Positions 1 through 5,668 of a stretch of DNA of 8,448 nt are shown here, piece after piece. A program made the translations under genes and the position numbers. The first letter of the stretch is position 1. Every line of letters starts with the position of its first letter. Origin of the DNA: Flammeovirgaceae bacterium (GTDB taxonomy: Bacteria; Bacteroidota; Bacteroidia; Cytophagales; Cyclobacteriaceae); assembly GCA_022616575.1 (NCBI GenBank), contig JAKEEN010000177.1:1-8448 (forward strand), read 5' to 3'. Below the pieces are notes generated by a model, which was not told the origin of the DNA, ran no database searches, and saw only the letters and a program-made list of their open reading frames with translations.

Positions 1-128
1 GGCTGTGTTCCATTGGTTCCTAACCCGGGGGCGATGCTGAAGTGAAAGTTTTTTGGACTTGCAATTTTCTTTTGACCGCAAGCGTAAAGGCAAAGCAATA
101 CCGCTGCAGTGCATAGCATAATGCGCAT
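1..128 (-). CDS. Putative lipoprotein, N-terminal part only (runs off left edge)
   Basis: This reading frame opens with ATG at 126-128 and stays open to the window edge, giving 42 complete codons. The protein begins MRIMLCTAAVLLCLYACGQK: a hydrophobic signal segment followed by the lipobox L-Y-A-C with Cys17. This predicts cleavage by signal peptidase II and lipid anchoring. G-Q follows the cysteine, so there is no obvious inner-membrane retention signal. The mature part continues with an NFHFSIAPGLGTNGTQ stretch. That faintly resembles the start of Bacteroidota surface proteins with glycine-rich beta repeats, but too little is present to name a family. A second ATG at 117-119 could also serve as the start and would still leave a usable signal peptide. 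The frame is too short to stand out by length alone; the signal peptide and lipobox are the reason for the call. Confidence 0.72.
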   Translation of the reverse strand, partial: MRIMLCTAAVLLCLYACGQKKIASPKNFHFSIAPGLGTNGTQ

Positions 129-301
129 GATGTTTAGATTTAGGGATGACCAACCCCTCATCCGTTCAGCGATACAGTAACGTGTACCATGAACTCATCA
201 TTGTATACGGATTCAGTTTATTTCTTTTGTGCTGGAAAAGCTTCAACGCTGGTACCTAAGGAAGTGCCTAAGTAACTGTACAAGGTCGGAACCGAGGTTA
301 T
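129..301. other. Gap between lipoprotein and small membrane protein genes
   Basis: No complete gene is seen here. On the minus strand, the frame of the upstream gene (stop at 302-304) stays open for a further 27 codons after its stop, to a TAA at 218-220. That stretch ends ...VEAFPAQKK and has plausible protein-like composition. It may be chance or the tail of an interrupted gene. The remaining bases (129-217) should hold the promoter of the lipoprotein gene, but I find no clear -33/-7 pair. Confidence 0.4.
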
Positions 302-793
302 TTACATACTAACTTCCTGTGGTGGACCTTCTGAATAGTCCATAATCCGCACATTCAGTTGAACCGCAATTGATTTTAGCTTTTCAATCAACTTGTCTTT
401 GTTGCCTTGGGTGAACAAATGAATTTTTTCTGTATCGGATAATTTTAAATAACCGTCATAAACTTCTTTTTGAATGGTTGAGGAAGCTATACGGAGGTTC
501 ATGGTCTGGCTCTCTTTGCTTTTTTTGATGAACAGGTACTCAATGTTCTCAAAGGCTCCTTTGTTCCCAAACTTTAGGCCCATAATCCACAAGTAGTCAT
601 GAAAGGTTTTTGAGTCGAGATCAATCTTGAATCGATAGTGGGTAGTAAAAATGATAGCACAAACCAAAAAGATGATAAACGCTACAACCACGCTTTTCGA
701 AAACATAACCAGGCCGATAGGGAGCAGGCCAATCGCGAGAAAAATGAAAGCACTTGAGAAATAAAGAGAGGTCTTGAAGTCGATGATTTTCAT
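302..793 (-). CDS. Hypothetical two-helix membrane protein with soluble C-terminal domain
   Basis: The protein has 163 residues from ATG 791-793. The longer frame starts on a TTG two codons upstream, which I do not favour. I do not recognise the family. Residues about 10-50 form two adjacent hydrophobic helices separated by a very short turn. They are followed by R-F-K-I-D-L-D-S-K-T-F and a soluble domain of about 110 residues predicted to alternate strands and a final helix. Two short membrane helices followed by a compact beta domain is common in small Bacteroidota proteins with a PH-like fold, and that is the best guess. The last helix (K-D-K-L-I-E-K-L-K-S-I) would fit the closing helix of such a fold. 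A 13-bp palindrome lies 14 bp upstream of the start. The gene stands alone; the nearest upstream minus-strand gene is closed by a terminator at 953-980. Confidence 0.7.
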   Translation of the reverse strand: MKIIDFKTSLYFSSAFIFLAIGLLPIGLVMFSKSVVVAFIIFLVCAIIFTTHYRFKIDLDSKTFHDYLWIMGLKFGNKGAFENIEYLFIKKSKESQTMNLRIASSTIQKEVYDGYLKLSDTEKIHLFTQGNKDKLIEKLKSIAVQLNVRIMDYSEGPPQEVSM

Positions 794-806
794 GGTCAAC
801 TAATTT

Positions 807-819
807 CTTTGTAACAAAG
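807..819. promoter_or_regulatory. 13-bp perfect palindrome upstream of the 302-793 gene
   Basis: CTTTGT-A-ACAAAG has six-base arms around a single central base and ends 14 bp before the gene's ATG. It could be an operator, or part of a promoter: the minus-strand reading TTCCTTTG (815-822) differs from the Bacteroidota -7 consensus TAnnTTTG at one position. The function is inferred from position only. Confidence 0.3.
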
Positions 820-952
820 GAAGTAAAAATCGCCTTATTATTTGACCTCCATTCAGGACCTGTGATTATAGCCGGTGCTTCCCATCTCCAGCGGAGAGGG
901 TCATTCGGGTTATTAACATAGTAGTTACGAAGATAGGGTGAGACCACTGGAA

Positions 953-980
953 CAAAAAAGCGGAAGATCACTCCTCCGCC
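953..980 (-). terminator. Rho-independent terminator of the head-GIN gene
   Basis: On the minus strand the sequence reads GCGGAGGA-gtga-TCTTCCGC followed by TTTTTT. This is an eight-base-pair stem with one G-U pair, a four-base loop and a six-T tract (stem 960-979, tract 954-959). It lies about 75 bp after the stop of the 1056-1871 gene and points the right way to end that transcript. Confidence 0.8.
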
Positions 981-982
981 TT

Positions 983-1049
983 ATTCTATTTCTAAATTCT
1001 AAATTCTGAATTCTGTATTCTATATTCTATATTCTATATTCTGAATTCT
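983..1049. repeat. Heptanucleotide tandem repeat, unit ATTCTNN
   Basis: ATTCT recurs with an exact spacing of 7 at 996, 1003, 1010, 1017, 1024, 1031, 1038 and 1045. A one-mismatch copy (TTTCT) lies at 989, and one out-of-register copy at 983. The last two bases of each unit vary (AA, GA, GT, AT). The tract fills the gap between the stop of the head-GIN gene and its terminator, so it would lie in the 3' untranslated end of that transcript. Confidence 0.85.
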
Positions 1050-1055
1050 TAAAGA

Positions 1056-1871
1056 TCACATCTTCTTCACACTTCCGCTCCCCGATGCATTGGCATTCAC
1101 GCGCTTGGGTTCACCTTTATAGCGAACATCCCCACTGCCGGCAATCGTGGCATCGAGTTCTTCCTTCACATTGATCTCCACATCGCCAGAGCCGGAGATG
1201 CGCACTTCACATTTATTAGTAACTAAATCGGCTGCCAGTACTTTGCCAGAGCCGCTTATTTTAGCTTCTACCTCCTGGCTGCTACCGCTGGCAATAATTT
1301 TACCTGAACCAGACACATTAAAATCAGCATCGCCAGCAATGGCTAAGTTGGCCGTTACATCACCTGAGCCACTCACACTGCTATCGATATTTTTACATTT
1401 ACCACGCACCTCCAGATCGCCAGAACCGGAAACATCTGCTTCTATTTTTCCTGTTACCTCCACTTCTGCTTTCAACGAACCGGAGCCGCTTACTTTTAAC
1501 TCCATATCATTACCGGTTAGAACCGTTTGCGCGATTAAATCGCCAGAGCCGCTTACGCTGAGTCCTTCTACATTCTTGATCATTATGTAGGCAATAATCT
1601 TATCATCATCACCCCAGTTCCAGTTGAACCAATTTTCTTTTGAGCCAATAATTAATTTGCCACCCTCCACACGGGTCTCAATTTTTTCAAGGGTTTCGGC
1701 TTTGCCTTCCAGTTCTACTTTTTCAGCATTGCCTTGCTTCAGATAAAGTTTGCCAGGTACTCTGAATGATATTTCGTTATAGCCACTCACATTGCGGGTT
1801 TCTTTCTTCTGCGACCAAACCGGCAAAGAGAGAACAAGTAAGAAGAGGCTGAAAATGATTGTTTTTTTCAT
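1056..1871 (-). CDS. Secreted head-GIN domain (DUF2807) beta-repeat protein
   Basis: The protein has 271 residues from ATG 1869-1871. It has a clear signal peptide (K-K, then a hydrophobic stretch to about residue 18, probable cleavage near W19-S20/Q21) and no membrane anchor or lipobox, so it is likely periplasmic or exported. After residue 100 it consists of nine GSG turns, mostly S-G-S-G, at 107, 128, 148, 167, 187, 206, 226, 244 and 263, spaced 18-21 residues apart. This is the pattern of the head-GIN family, also labelled putative auto-transporter adhesin, which folds as a right-handed beta-helix-like stack. The family is abundant in Bacteroidota, but its molecular role is not established and 'adhesin' is only a label. 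W81, W84 and W86 with D88-D90 form an unusual aromatic-acidic patch before the repeats. The gene is monocistronic and ends at its own terminator. Confidence 0.9.
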   Translation of the reverse strand: MKKTIIFSLFLLVLSLPVWSQKKETRNVSGYNEISFRVPGKLYLKQGNAEKVELEGKAETLEKIETRVEGGKLIIGSKENWFNWNWGDDDKIIAYIMIKNVEGLSVSGSGDLIAQTVLTGNDMELKVSGSGSLKAEVEVTGKIEADVSGSGDLEVRGKCKNIDSSVSGSGDVTANLAIAGDADFNVSGSGKIIASGSSQEVEAKISGSGKVLAADLVTNKCEVRISGSGDVEINVKEELDATIAGSGDVRYKGEPKRVNANASGSGSVKKM

Positions 1872-1949
1872 GGGTTTGCAATTTTACAGGTATATAGACT
1901 CCGGAATGAGGACGGAGGTTGCGTTGGAAATGGGTTTTCTTTTGGAAAA

Positions 1950-1995
1950 AGCTGCAAGTAAGCTGTAAGCTGCTGGCTTCAAGCTGCAAGCCTGT
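1950..1995 (+). repeat. AGCTNNN heptanucleotide block 1
   Basis: Units AGCTGTA, AGCTGCT, GGCTTCA, AGCTGCA and AGCCTGT follow one another at exact 7-bp spacing from 1961. A further AGCTGCA lies at 1950, offset by four extra bases. The first four bases are nearly constant and the last three vary. Confidence 0.75.
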
Positions 1996-2013
1996 TTAGA
2001 GTAATACTTAAAC
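1994..2013. repeat. 20-bp near-palindrome between divergent genes
   Basis: GTTTAgAGTAATACTTAAAC is an inverted repeat with arms GTTTA/TAAAC and AGTA/TACT, one unpaired G and a central A. The placement between divergent promoters would suit an operator. However, it abuts repeat block 1 and a related sequence follows block 2, so it may instead be part of the repeat element. Confidence 0.35.
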
Positions 2014-2059
2014 TTACGCTAACCATGGATTGGTCGGGGCCTTAAGGCATTTGACAAAA

Positions 2060-2094
2060 AGCTTGTAGCTTGTAGCCTGAGGCTTGAAGCTATT
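2060..2094 (+). repeat. AGCTNNN heptanucleotide block 2
   Basis: Five contiguous units at exact 7-bp spacing: AGCTTGT, AGCTTGT, AGCCTGA, GGCTTGA, AGCTATT. It has the same orientation as block 1, about 100 bp upstream, and similar bases on both flanks (see findings). Confidence 0.75.
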
Positions 2095-2132
2095 TGAGTA
2101 ATATTGAATTTCAACACCGGAGTTATTTAGCG

Positions 2133-2750
2133 ATGCCCGTTTATTCATTCAAGACCATCGAGCAGTCTGCAGAAGGAATATATAAAGAGAAAGGAAGTAA
2201 GTTTTTGGCCTTTGCATTCCACGTAAATACTGAGGACGAAATAAAAAATCACCTGGCAGTTTTGCGCAAGAAGTATTTTGATGCCCGGCATCATTGTTAT
2301 GCCTGGATGGTAGGGGCAGAAAAAAATCACTTTCGTGCCAATGACGATGGCGAACCGAACCACTCTGCGGGTGACCCGATTCTTGGGCAAATCCGCTCTC
2401 ATGATCTTACCAATGTATTGATTGTAGTCGTTCGGTACTTTGGTGGTGTGAAGTTAGGCGTGGGCGGATTGATCCAGGCTTACAAAGCTGCTGCGGAAGA
2501 TGCATTGAATCATGCTGTCATTTTAGTGAAGGAGGTAATGCGCAAACTGAACCTCATGTATGCATATGAATCGACACCAGAGGTGATGAGGCTGGTAAAA
2601 GATTTTGAATTGGAGATAATCGATCAGAAGTTTGAGGCGAACTGCTTACTCACAGCGGTTATTAAAGAAAGACGAAGAGAAAAGTTTGCTGAGAAGTACC
2701 ACTTGCTGCAGGCACTAGGTAATTCAGTGCAGGTTCAATGGATCGAGTAA
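2133..2750 (+). CDS. yigZ: YigZ/IMPACT family protein (UPF0029 + DUF1949)
   Basis: The protein has 205 residues from ATG 2133, which matches the length of E. coli YigZ (about 204). The open frame extends upstream to a TTG at 2094, but that would run into repeat block 2 and add 13 residues the family lacks. The IMPACT/UPF0029 domain covers about residues 8-125, with landmarks K-G-S-K-F at 20-24, A-R-H-H-C-Y-A at 51-57, N-D-D-G-E-P at 70-75, S-A-G-D-P-I-L at 78-84 and V-V-V-R-Y-F-G-G-V-K-L-G at 98-109. The DUF1949 ferredoxin-like domain follows from about 135 to the end. The eukaryotic relative IMPACT/Yih1 regulates the GCN2 translation-stress kinase. Bacterial members have a nucleic-acid-binding-like fold, but their task is not settled. 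It is a cytoplasmic, single-gene transcription unit. Confidence 0.93.
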   Translation: MPVYSFKTIEQSAEGIYKEKGSKFLAFAFHVNTEDEIKNHLAVLRKKYFDARHHCYAWMVGAEKNHFRANDDGEPNHSAGDPILGQIRSHDLTNVLIVVVRYFGGVKLGVGGLIQAYKAAAEDALNHAVILVKEVMRKLNLMYAYESTPEVMRLVKDFELEIIDQKFEANCLLTAVIKERRREKFAEKYHLLQALGNSVQVQWIE

Positions 2751-2752
2751 AT

Positions 2753-2795
2753 CCGTCCGCTTAAAGCCTGCTTGCCCAGGCAGGCGATCAGACGG
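2753..2795. repeat. GC-rich hairpin between convergent genes
   Basis: An inner stem GCCTGC (2766-2771) / GCAGGC (2780-2785) has an eight-base loop. It is enclosed by outer arms CCGTC (2753-2757) and GACGG (2791-2795). It starts two bases after the yigZ stop, between convergent genes. No T-tract follows on either strand, so it is not a canonical intrinsic terminator. It may still block or process transcripts, or be a dispersed palindromic repeat. Confidence 0.45.
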
Positions 2796-2878
2796 TCATA
2801 CATCAGAAAAAAATCACTCCAGCTATCATGGCTGTGAACAGACCAATAGTATGCGAAGAATATTGAATTTGTTCATGG

Positions 2879-3355
2879 TTATTCAGCCATACCAGTAACC
2901 ATATTTTGCTCAGTCTTCTTTCTCGAAAAAAGCAGATGATCGATTGAATACGCACCGCTTCCCAACATCAATACAGGCAAAGCAAGGCCAATGGCCAAAA
3001 GGTGAAACTCATATCCTTCACCGGCAAGGTTACCACCCCAGTTCATGTAGAAGCCATTCGGAAGATGGAATGAAAAGATAGCACCGAGCATAATAGCAAT
3101 GACAAATCCTGAGAAGAATCGTCCGAAAAGTCCGAGGGCCAGCGCAATCATACCAACTGTTTCTGCCACAATAATCCCCAGTCCAAGAATATAAGGCAGA
3201 CCAATGGTGTCTGTGAAGAACCCCATAGTACCATCAAATCCATAGCCGCCAAACCAACCAAATGATTTTTGCACCCCGTGCGCTGCGGTAACAAAAGCGA
3301 GAATAAAGCGGGTGGCAAGCAACGTAATGTTCTGAGAGGTGTTTGTTGTTTTCAT
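2879..3355 (-). CDS. DoxX family membrane protein
   Basis: The protein has 158 residues from ATG 3353-3355. The longer frame to 3454 overlaps the upstream gene out of frame and is rejected. Four hydrophobic helices are visible, at about 9-27, 50-72, 77-97 and 118-140. The first helix leads into H-G-V-Q-K-S-F-G-W-F-G-G-Y-G, the glycine- and aromatic-rich loop typical of DoxX proteins. Family members are small inner-membrane proteins. Some work with redox partners (MmpL/SodA-associated DoxX in mycobacteria, or thiosulfate:quinone oxidoreductase subunit relatives), but most have no assigned reaction. The gene starts 11 bp after the SnoaL-like gene ends, so the two almost certainly share a transcript. 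It is the last gene of a regulator-SnoaL-DoxX series. Confidence 0.9.
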   Translation of the reverse strand: MKTTNTSQNITLLATRFILAFVTAAHGVQKSFGWFGGYGFDGTMGFFTDTIGLPYILGLGIIVAETVGMIALALGLFGRFFSGFVIAIMLGAIFSFHLPNGFYMNWGGNLAGEGYEFHLLAIGLALPVLMLGSGAYSIDHLLFSRKKTEQNMVTGMAE

Positions 3356-3366
3356 GGTCTTTGAAA

Positions 3367-3720
3367 TTAGTTGCCGTAGAAAAATTGTTCTTTGATAATT
3401 TGCCCTTCTTTCCATTGCTGAACGGAAACCTGGGTGTACTTGCGCACGCCCCACTCTTTGTGCGTGTAATCATAGTGCCAGATAACAGTGCTCAGGTTGT
3501 CGCCCAGGGCAATTCCTTTTACTTCGGCCCCGCGAAACTCCGTGATGGCATTGAAGAAGGCAATCTCGCGTTCGCGGTTTGCATCTTTACCGATGGTGGG
3601 CGAATTTTCATTTTCCTGCATTACTACATCGTTGTGATAGAATTTTTCGAAGGCTTCTAAAGCCTTACCATTCAAAACCAGTTGATTTAATTCATTAATT
3701 TTCTCTTTGAGCGTGTTCAT
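3367..3720 (-). CDS. SnoaL-like / nuclear transport factor 2 family protein
   Basis: The protein has 117 residues from ATG 3718-3720. An in-frame upstream ATG at 3760-3762 would add 14 residues and lies against a possible -7 element, so the shorter form is preferred. The sequence fits the cone-shaped SnoaL/NTF2 fold: an N-terminal helix pair (about 1-27), F-Y-H-N-D-V-V-M-Q-E-N-E around 27-38, a third helix with R-E-R-E-I-A-F-F near 50, then four long strands to the C-terminal Q-F-F-Y-G-N. Members range from small hydrolases and isomerases to non-catalytic binding proteins, so no reaction can be assigned. There is no signal peptide; it is cytoplasmic. It lies 11 bp upstream of doxX and 93 bp downstream of the Crp/Fnr gene. 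CATCTTTG (3743-3750, minus strand) is one base off the -7 consensus TAnnTTTG and may give it its own promoter. Confidence 0.85.
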   Translation of the reverse strand: MNTLKEKINELNQLVLNGKALEAFEKFYHNDVVMQENENSPTIGKDANREREIAFFNAITEFRGAEVKGIALGDNLSTVIWHYDYTHKEWGVRKYTQVSVQQWKEGQIIKEQFFYGN

Positions 3721-3813
3721 AGTTTTTTCTTTTTTGATGTCCCAAAGATGGAGGAACTCCATACGAAGCGCATTGATGTAGCGCAGGAAAGGACCTTGAT
3801 GCAGATCAAGAAA

Positions 3814-4386
3814 TCAGAGACGCTGCTTTCTGATGCGGCTGATTGTTTCGGGTGTAATGCCGAGGTAAGAAGCGATCTGGTGATGGGGAATACGCTGTTC
3901 GAGGGTAGGGTATTTCCTGATAAAATTCAGGTATTGTTCTTCGGCTGTCTCACTGATGGATGCAATCACCCGTTGTTGATTGGCCACAAAAGCATTTTGC
4001 AATAAGATCCGGAAGAAGCGATCAAATTTTGGAACTTCCCTGTATAGCTTCTCTAGATCAGGTTTTTCAATATGGAGCACTTCCGAATCTTCGAGTGCAT
4101 CAATATGCTGCGTGGCGGGAGTTTCAGTAAGAAAACTAAACATATCAGAAATCCACCAGCCCTCCATAGCAAACATGGCAATATGTTCGTCACCATCTCT
4201 ATCAACCGTATAGGCGCGAAGCAGTCCTTTGGTTACAAAATTTTCAAAGCGACTTATATCACCGGCCTGTAAGAGATATTGTCGCTTGCGCAAAACGCGT
4301 GGTTTGAATAAGGATTGAACAATGGCAGCCTCACGCTCATCCAGTATAATATGTTTGGAAATGTTACTAAAAAGCAGGTCGTACAT
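3814..4386 (-). CDS. Crp/Fnr family transcriptional regulator
   Basis: The protein has 190 residues from ATG 4384-4386. An N-terminal cyclic-nucleotide-binding-like beta-barrel covers about residues 10-108, followed by a dimerisation helix at about 110-145. A C-terminal helix-turn-helix lies at about 165-187 (H-H-Q-I-A-S-Y-L-G-I-T-P-E-T-I-S-R-I-R-K). The Gly-Glu and Arg-Ser pairs that bind cAMP in E. coli CRP are replaced here by W-W-I-S-D and P-A-T-Q, so cAMP is unlikely to be the ligand. No cysteine cluster for an Fe-S centre is present, so it is not a classical FNR. This short form, ending just after the recognition helix, is common in Bacteroidota. The gene diverges from the MFS exporter across 43 bp, so binding there could control both directions. 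It may also be cotranscribed with the SnoaL-like and doxX genes 93 bp downstream. Confidence 0.93.
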   Translation of the reverse strand: MYDLLFSNISKHIILDEREAAIVQSLFKPRVLRKRQYLLQAGDISRFENFVTKGLLRAYTVDRDGDEHIAMFAMEGWWISDMFSFLTETPATQHIDALEDSEVLHIEKPDLEKLYREVPKFDRFFRILLQNAFVANQQRVIASISETAEEQYLNFIRKYPTLEQRIPHHQIASYLGITPETISRIRKQRL

Positions 4387-4429
4387 ATCGATTGAATTCT
4401 TAATTTACATCTTTCTTTAATTCCTAACT
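4387..4429. promoter_or_regulatory. 43-bp divergent promoter region, regulator / MFS exporter
   Basis: Only 43 AT-rich bases separate the two start codons, so the two promoters must overlap each other or extend into the coding regions. A TTG at 4392-4394 could serve as a -33 element for the exporter, but no clean TAnnTTTG follows at the usual spacing. The central GAATTC palindrome (4394-4399) is too short to call an operator. Confidence 0.5.
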
Positions 4430-5668
4430 ATGAAAAATAGGGCGCCTGCGCTGGGTTTTATTTTCGTTACACTCCTTATCGATATTACCGGCTGGGGAAT
4501 AATCATACCCGTTATGCCGCAGCTGATTGTTGAGTTAGCCGGCTTAACCCCTGATACACCGTATGCAATCAGCTATGCATCCAAATACAGTGGTTGGCTT
4601 ATCTCGGTATATGCCGTGATGCAATTTTTATGTGCGCCTATTGTGGGGGCCATCAGCGACCGTTTTGGAAGGAGACCGGTTTTATTAGCCTCGTTGATTG
4701 GATTTGGTATTGATTATTTATTCCTCGCCTTTGCACCAACACTATGGTGGTTGTTTATCGGCCGTCTCGTTGCCGGTGTGATGGGCGCAAGTTTCACAAC
4801 CGCAGGTGCCTACATTGCTGATATCAGCACGCCTGAAAAACGGGCGCAAAATTTTGGAATCATTGGTGTTGCCTTTGGGCTTGGATTTATTATCGGCCCG
4901 GTGATTGGCGGACTCCTTGGTGGACTGGGTCTGCGTGTACCTTTTATGGTGACAGCAGGACTTTGTGCTATCAATGCCCTGTATGGATATTTCATTTTAC
5001 CTGAATCATTGAAACCGGAGAACCGCAGAAAGTTTGAATGGTTCCGGGCGAATCCTTTAGGTACTCTGAAAAGCCTTTTTAGATACCCGGTTATTTCGGG
5101 TTTGTTTCTGGCCCTGGCATTTCTACACATTGCTGCACATGCAGTTCAAAGCAACTGGGCATATTACACAACCGAAAAATTCAAATGGGATGAGACCGCT
5201 ATTGGCATATCGCTGGGTGTTGTAGGATTGGTGTATGCGATTGTTCAAGGCGGACTCATCCGTATTCTCATTCCTAAATTTGGTCAGCATCGAAGCGTTT
5301 ACATCGGCCTCGGGCTCTATGCCCTCGGATTTTTATTGTACGCACTTGCCACACAGGGATGGATGATGTATGCGTTCACGGTAGTGTATTGCTTGGGTGG
5401 CATTGCAGGGCCGGCACTGCAGGGTATTATGTCGAATGCCATTCCACCCAATGAACAAGGTGAATTACAGGGAGGTATTACCAGCCTGGTAAGCATAGCC
5501 GCCATTGTAGGTCCGTTTTTAATGAACAGTCTTTTGTTCACATATTTCACCGGACCAGATACACCTATATATCTGCCGGGCGCCCCCATGTTGCTGGGTG
5601 CTGTGCTGTCGATCATCTCCACAGTGCTGGCACGAAGAACCCTGAAGAAGAATTTAATTCCGGTATAA
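4430..5668 (+). CDS. TetA-type MFS exporter (TCR/Tet family)
   Basis: The protein has 412 residues with twelve predicted membrane helices, the usual size for a drug:H+ antiporter of the major facilitator superfamily. Several features match TetA proteins. Helix 1 carries D18 in [16 protein letters not shown]. Motif A in the 2-3 loop is G73[10 protein letters not shown]83. Motif B is G111-[17 protein letters not shown] lies at 127-134. Motif C is G150[17 protein letters not shown] occurs at 342-348. The family expels tetracyclines and other small molecules in exchange for protons, but a chromosomal copy like this may have a different natural substrate, and resistance cannot be claimed. It is divergent from a Crp/Fnr regulator 43 bp away, the likely controller. 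It ends at an inverted-repeat region shared with a convergent gene. Confidence 0.92.
   Translation: MKNRAPALGFIFVTLLIDITGWGIIIPVMPQLIVELAGLTPDTPYAISYASKYSGWLISVYAVMQFLCAPIVGAISDRFGRRPVLLASLIGFGIDYLFLAFAPTLWWLFIGRLVAGVMGASFTTAGAYIADISTPEKRAQNFGIIGVAFGLGFIIGPVIGGLLGGLGLRVPFMVTAGLCAINALYGYFILPESLKPENRRKFEWFRANPLGTLKSLFRYPVISGLFLALAFLHIAAHAVQSNWAYYTTEKFKWDETAIGISLGVVGLVYAIVQGGLIRILIPKFGQHRSVYIGLGLYALGFLLYALATQGWMMYAFTVVYCLGGIAGPALQGIMSNAIPPNEQGELQGGITSLVSIAAIVGPFLMNSLLFTYFTGPDTPIYLPGAPMLLGAVLSIISTVLARRTLKKNLIPV

Larger units (their letters stand above)
1872..2132. other. Divergent intergenic region with repeats
   Basis: This 261-bp gap separates divergent starts (1871 and 2133) and must hold both promoters. 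It contains two heptanucleotide AGCTNNN blocks and a 20-bp near-palindrome. Close to the plus-strand gene, TAATATTG (2099-2106) is one base off the TAnnTTTG -7 consensus, with no well-spaced TTG upstream. No small gene is supported: the minus-strand frame across 1777-1989 is a shadow of the head-GIN gene and the repeats. Confidence 0.6.

Noticed and set aside
621..971. 116-codon minus-strand open frame starting at a GTG
   Set aside because: It starts inside the terminator hairpin and its second half overlaps the 302-793 gene in another frame. Only the 838-952 part is kept, as a possible remnant.
983..1049. CRISPR-like array
   Set aside because: Seven-base units with no spacers and no cas genes; it is a simple heptanucleotide tract.
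1147..1590. 147-codon open frame on the plus strand rich in S-P-E-P
   Set aside because: It is the antisense image of the GSG-repeat codons of the head-GIN gene; the repeated turns keep the opposite frame open. It has no family resemblance.
2094..2132. N-terminal extension of YigZ from TTG 2094
   Set aside because: It begins within heptamer block 2, and family members start at the position of ATG 2133.
2807..2835. Minus-strand terminator for doxX (CAGC/GCTG stem, then seven T)
   Set aside because: The stem has only four base pairs, and five bases separate it from the T-tract; not convincing on its own.
3356..3454. 33-residue N-terminal extension of the DoxX protein
   Set aside because: It overlaps the SnoaL-like gene out of frame, is not hydrophobic, and DoxX proteins start near ATG 3355.
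3343..3660. 105-codon plus-strand open frame
   Set aside because: It is antisense to the SnoaL-like gene with no recognisable features; a shadow frame.
4430..5668. Acquired tetracycline-resistance gene
   Set aside because: Family motifs match TetA, but there is no mobile-element context, the local regulator is Crp/Fnr rather than TetR, and base composition matches the neighbours; an intrinsic exporter is more likely.
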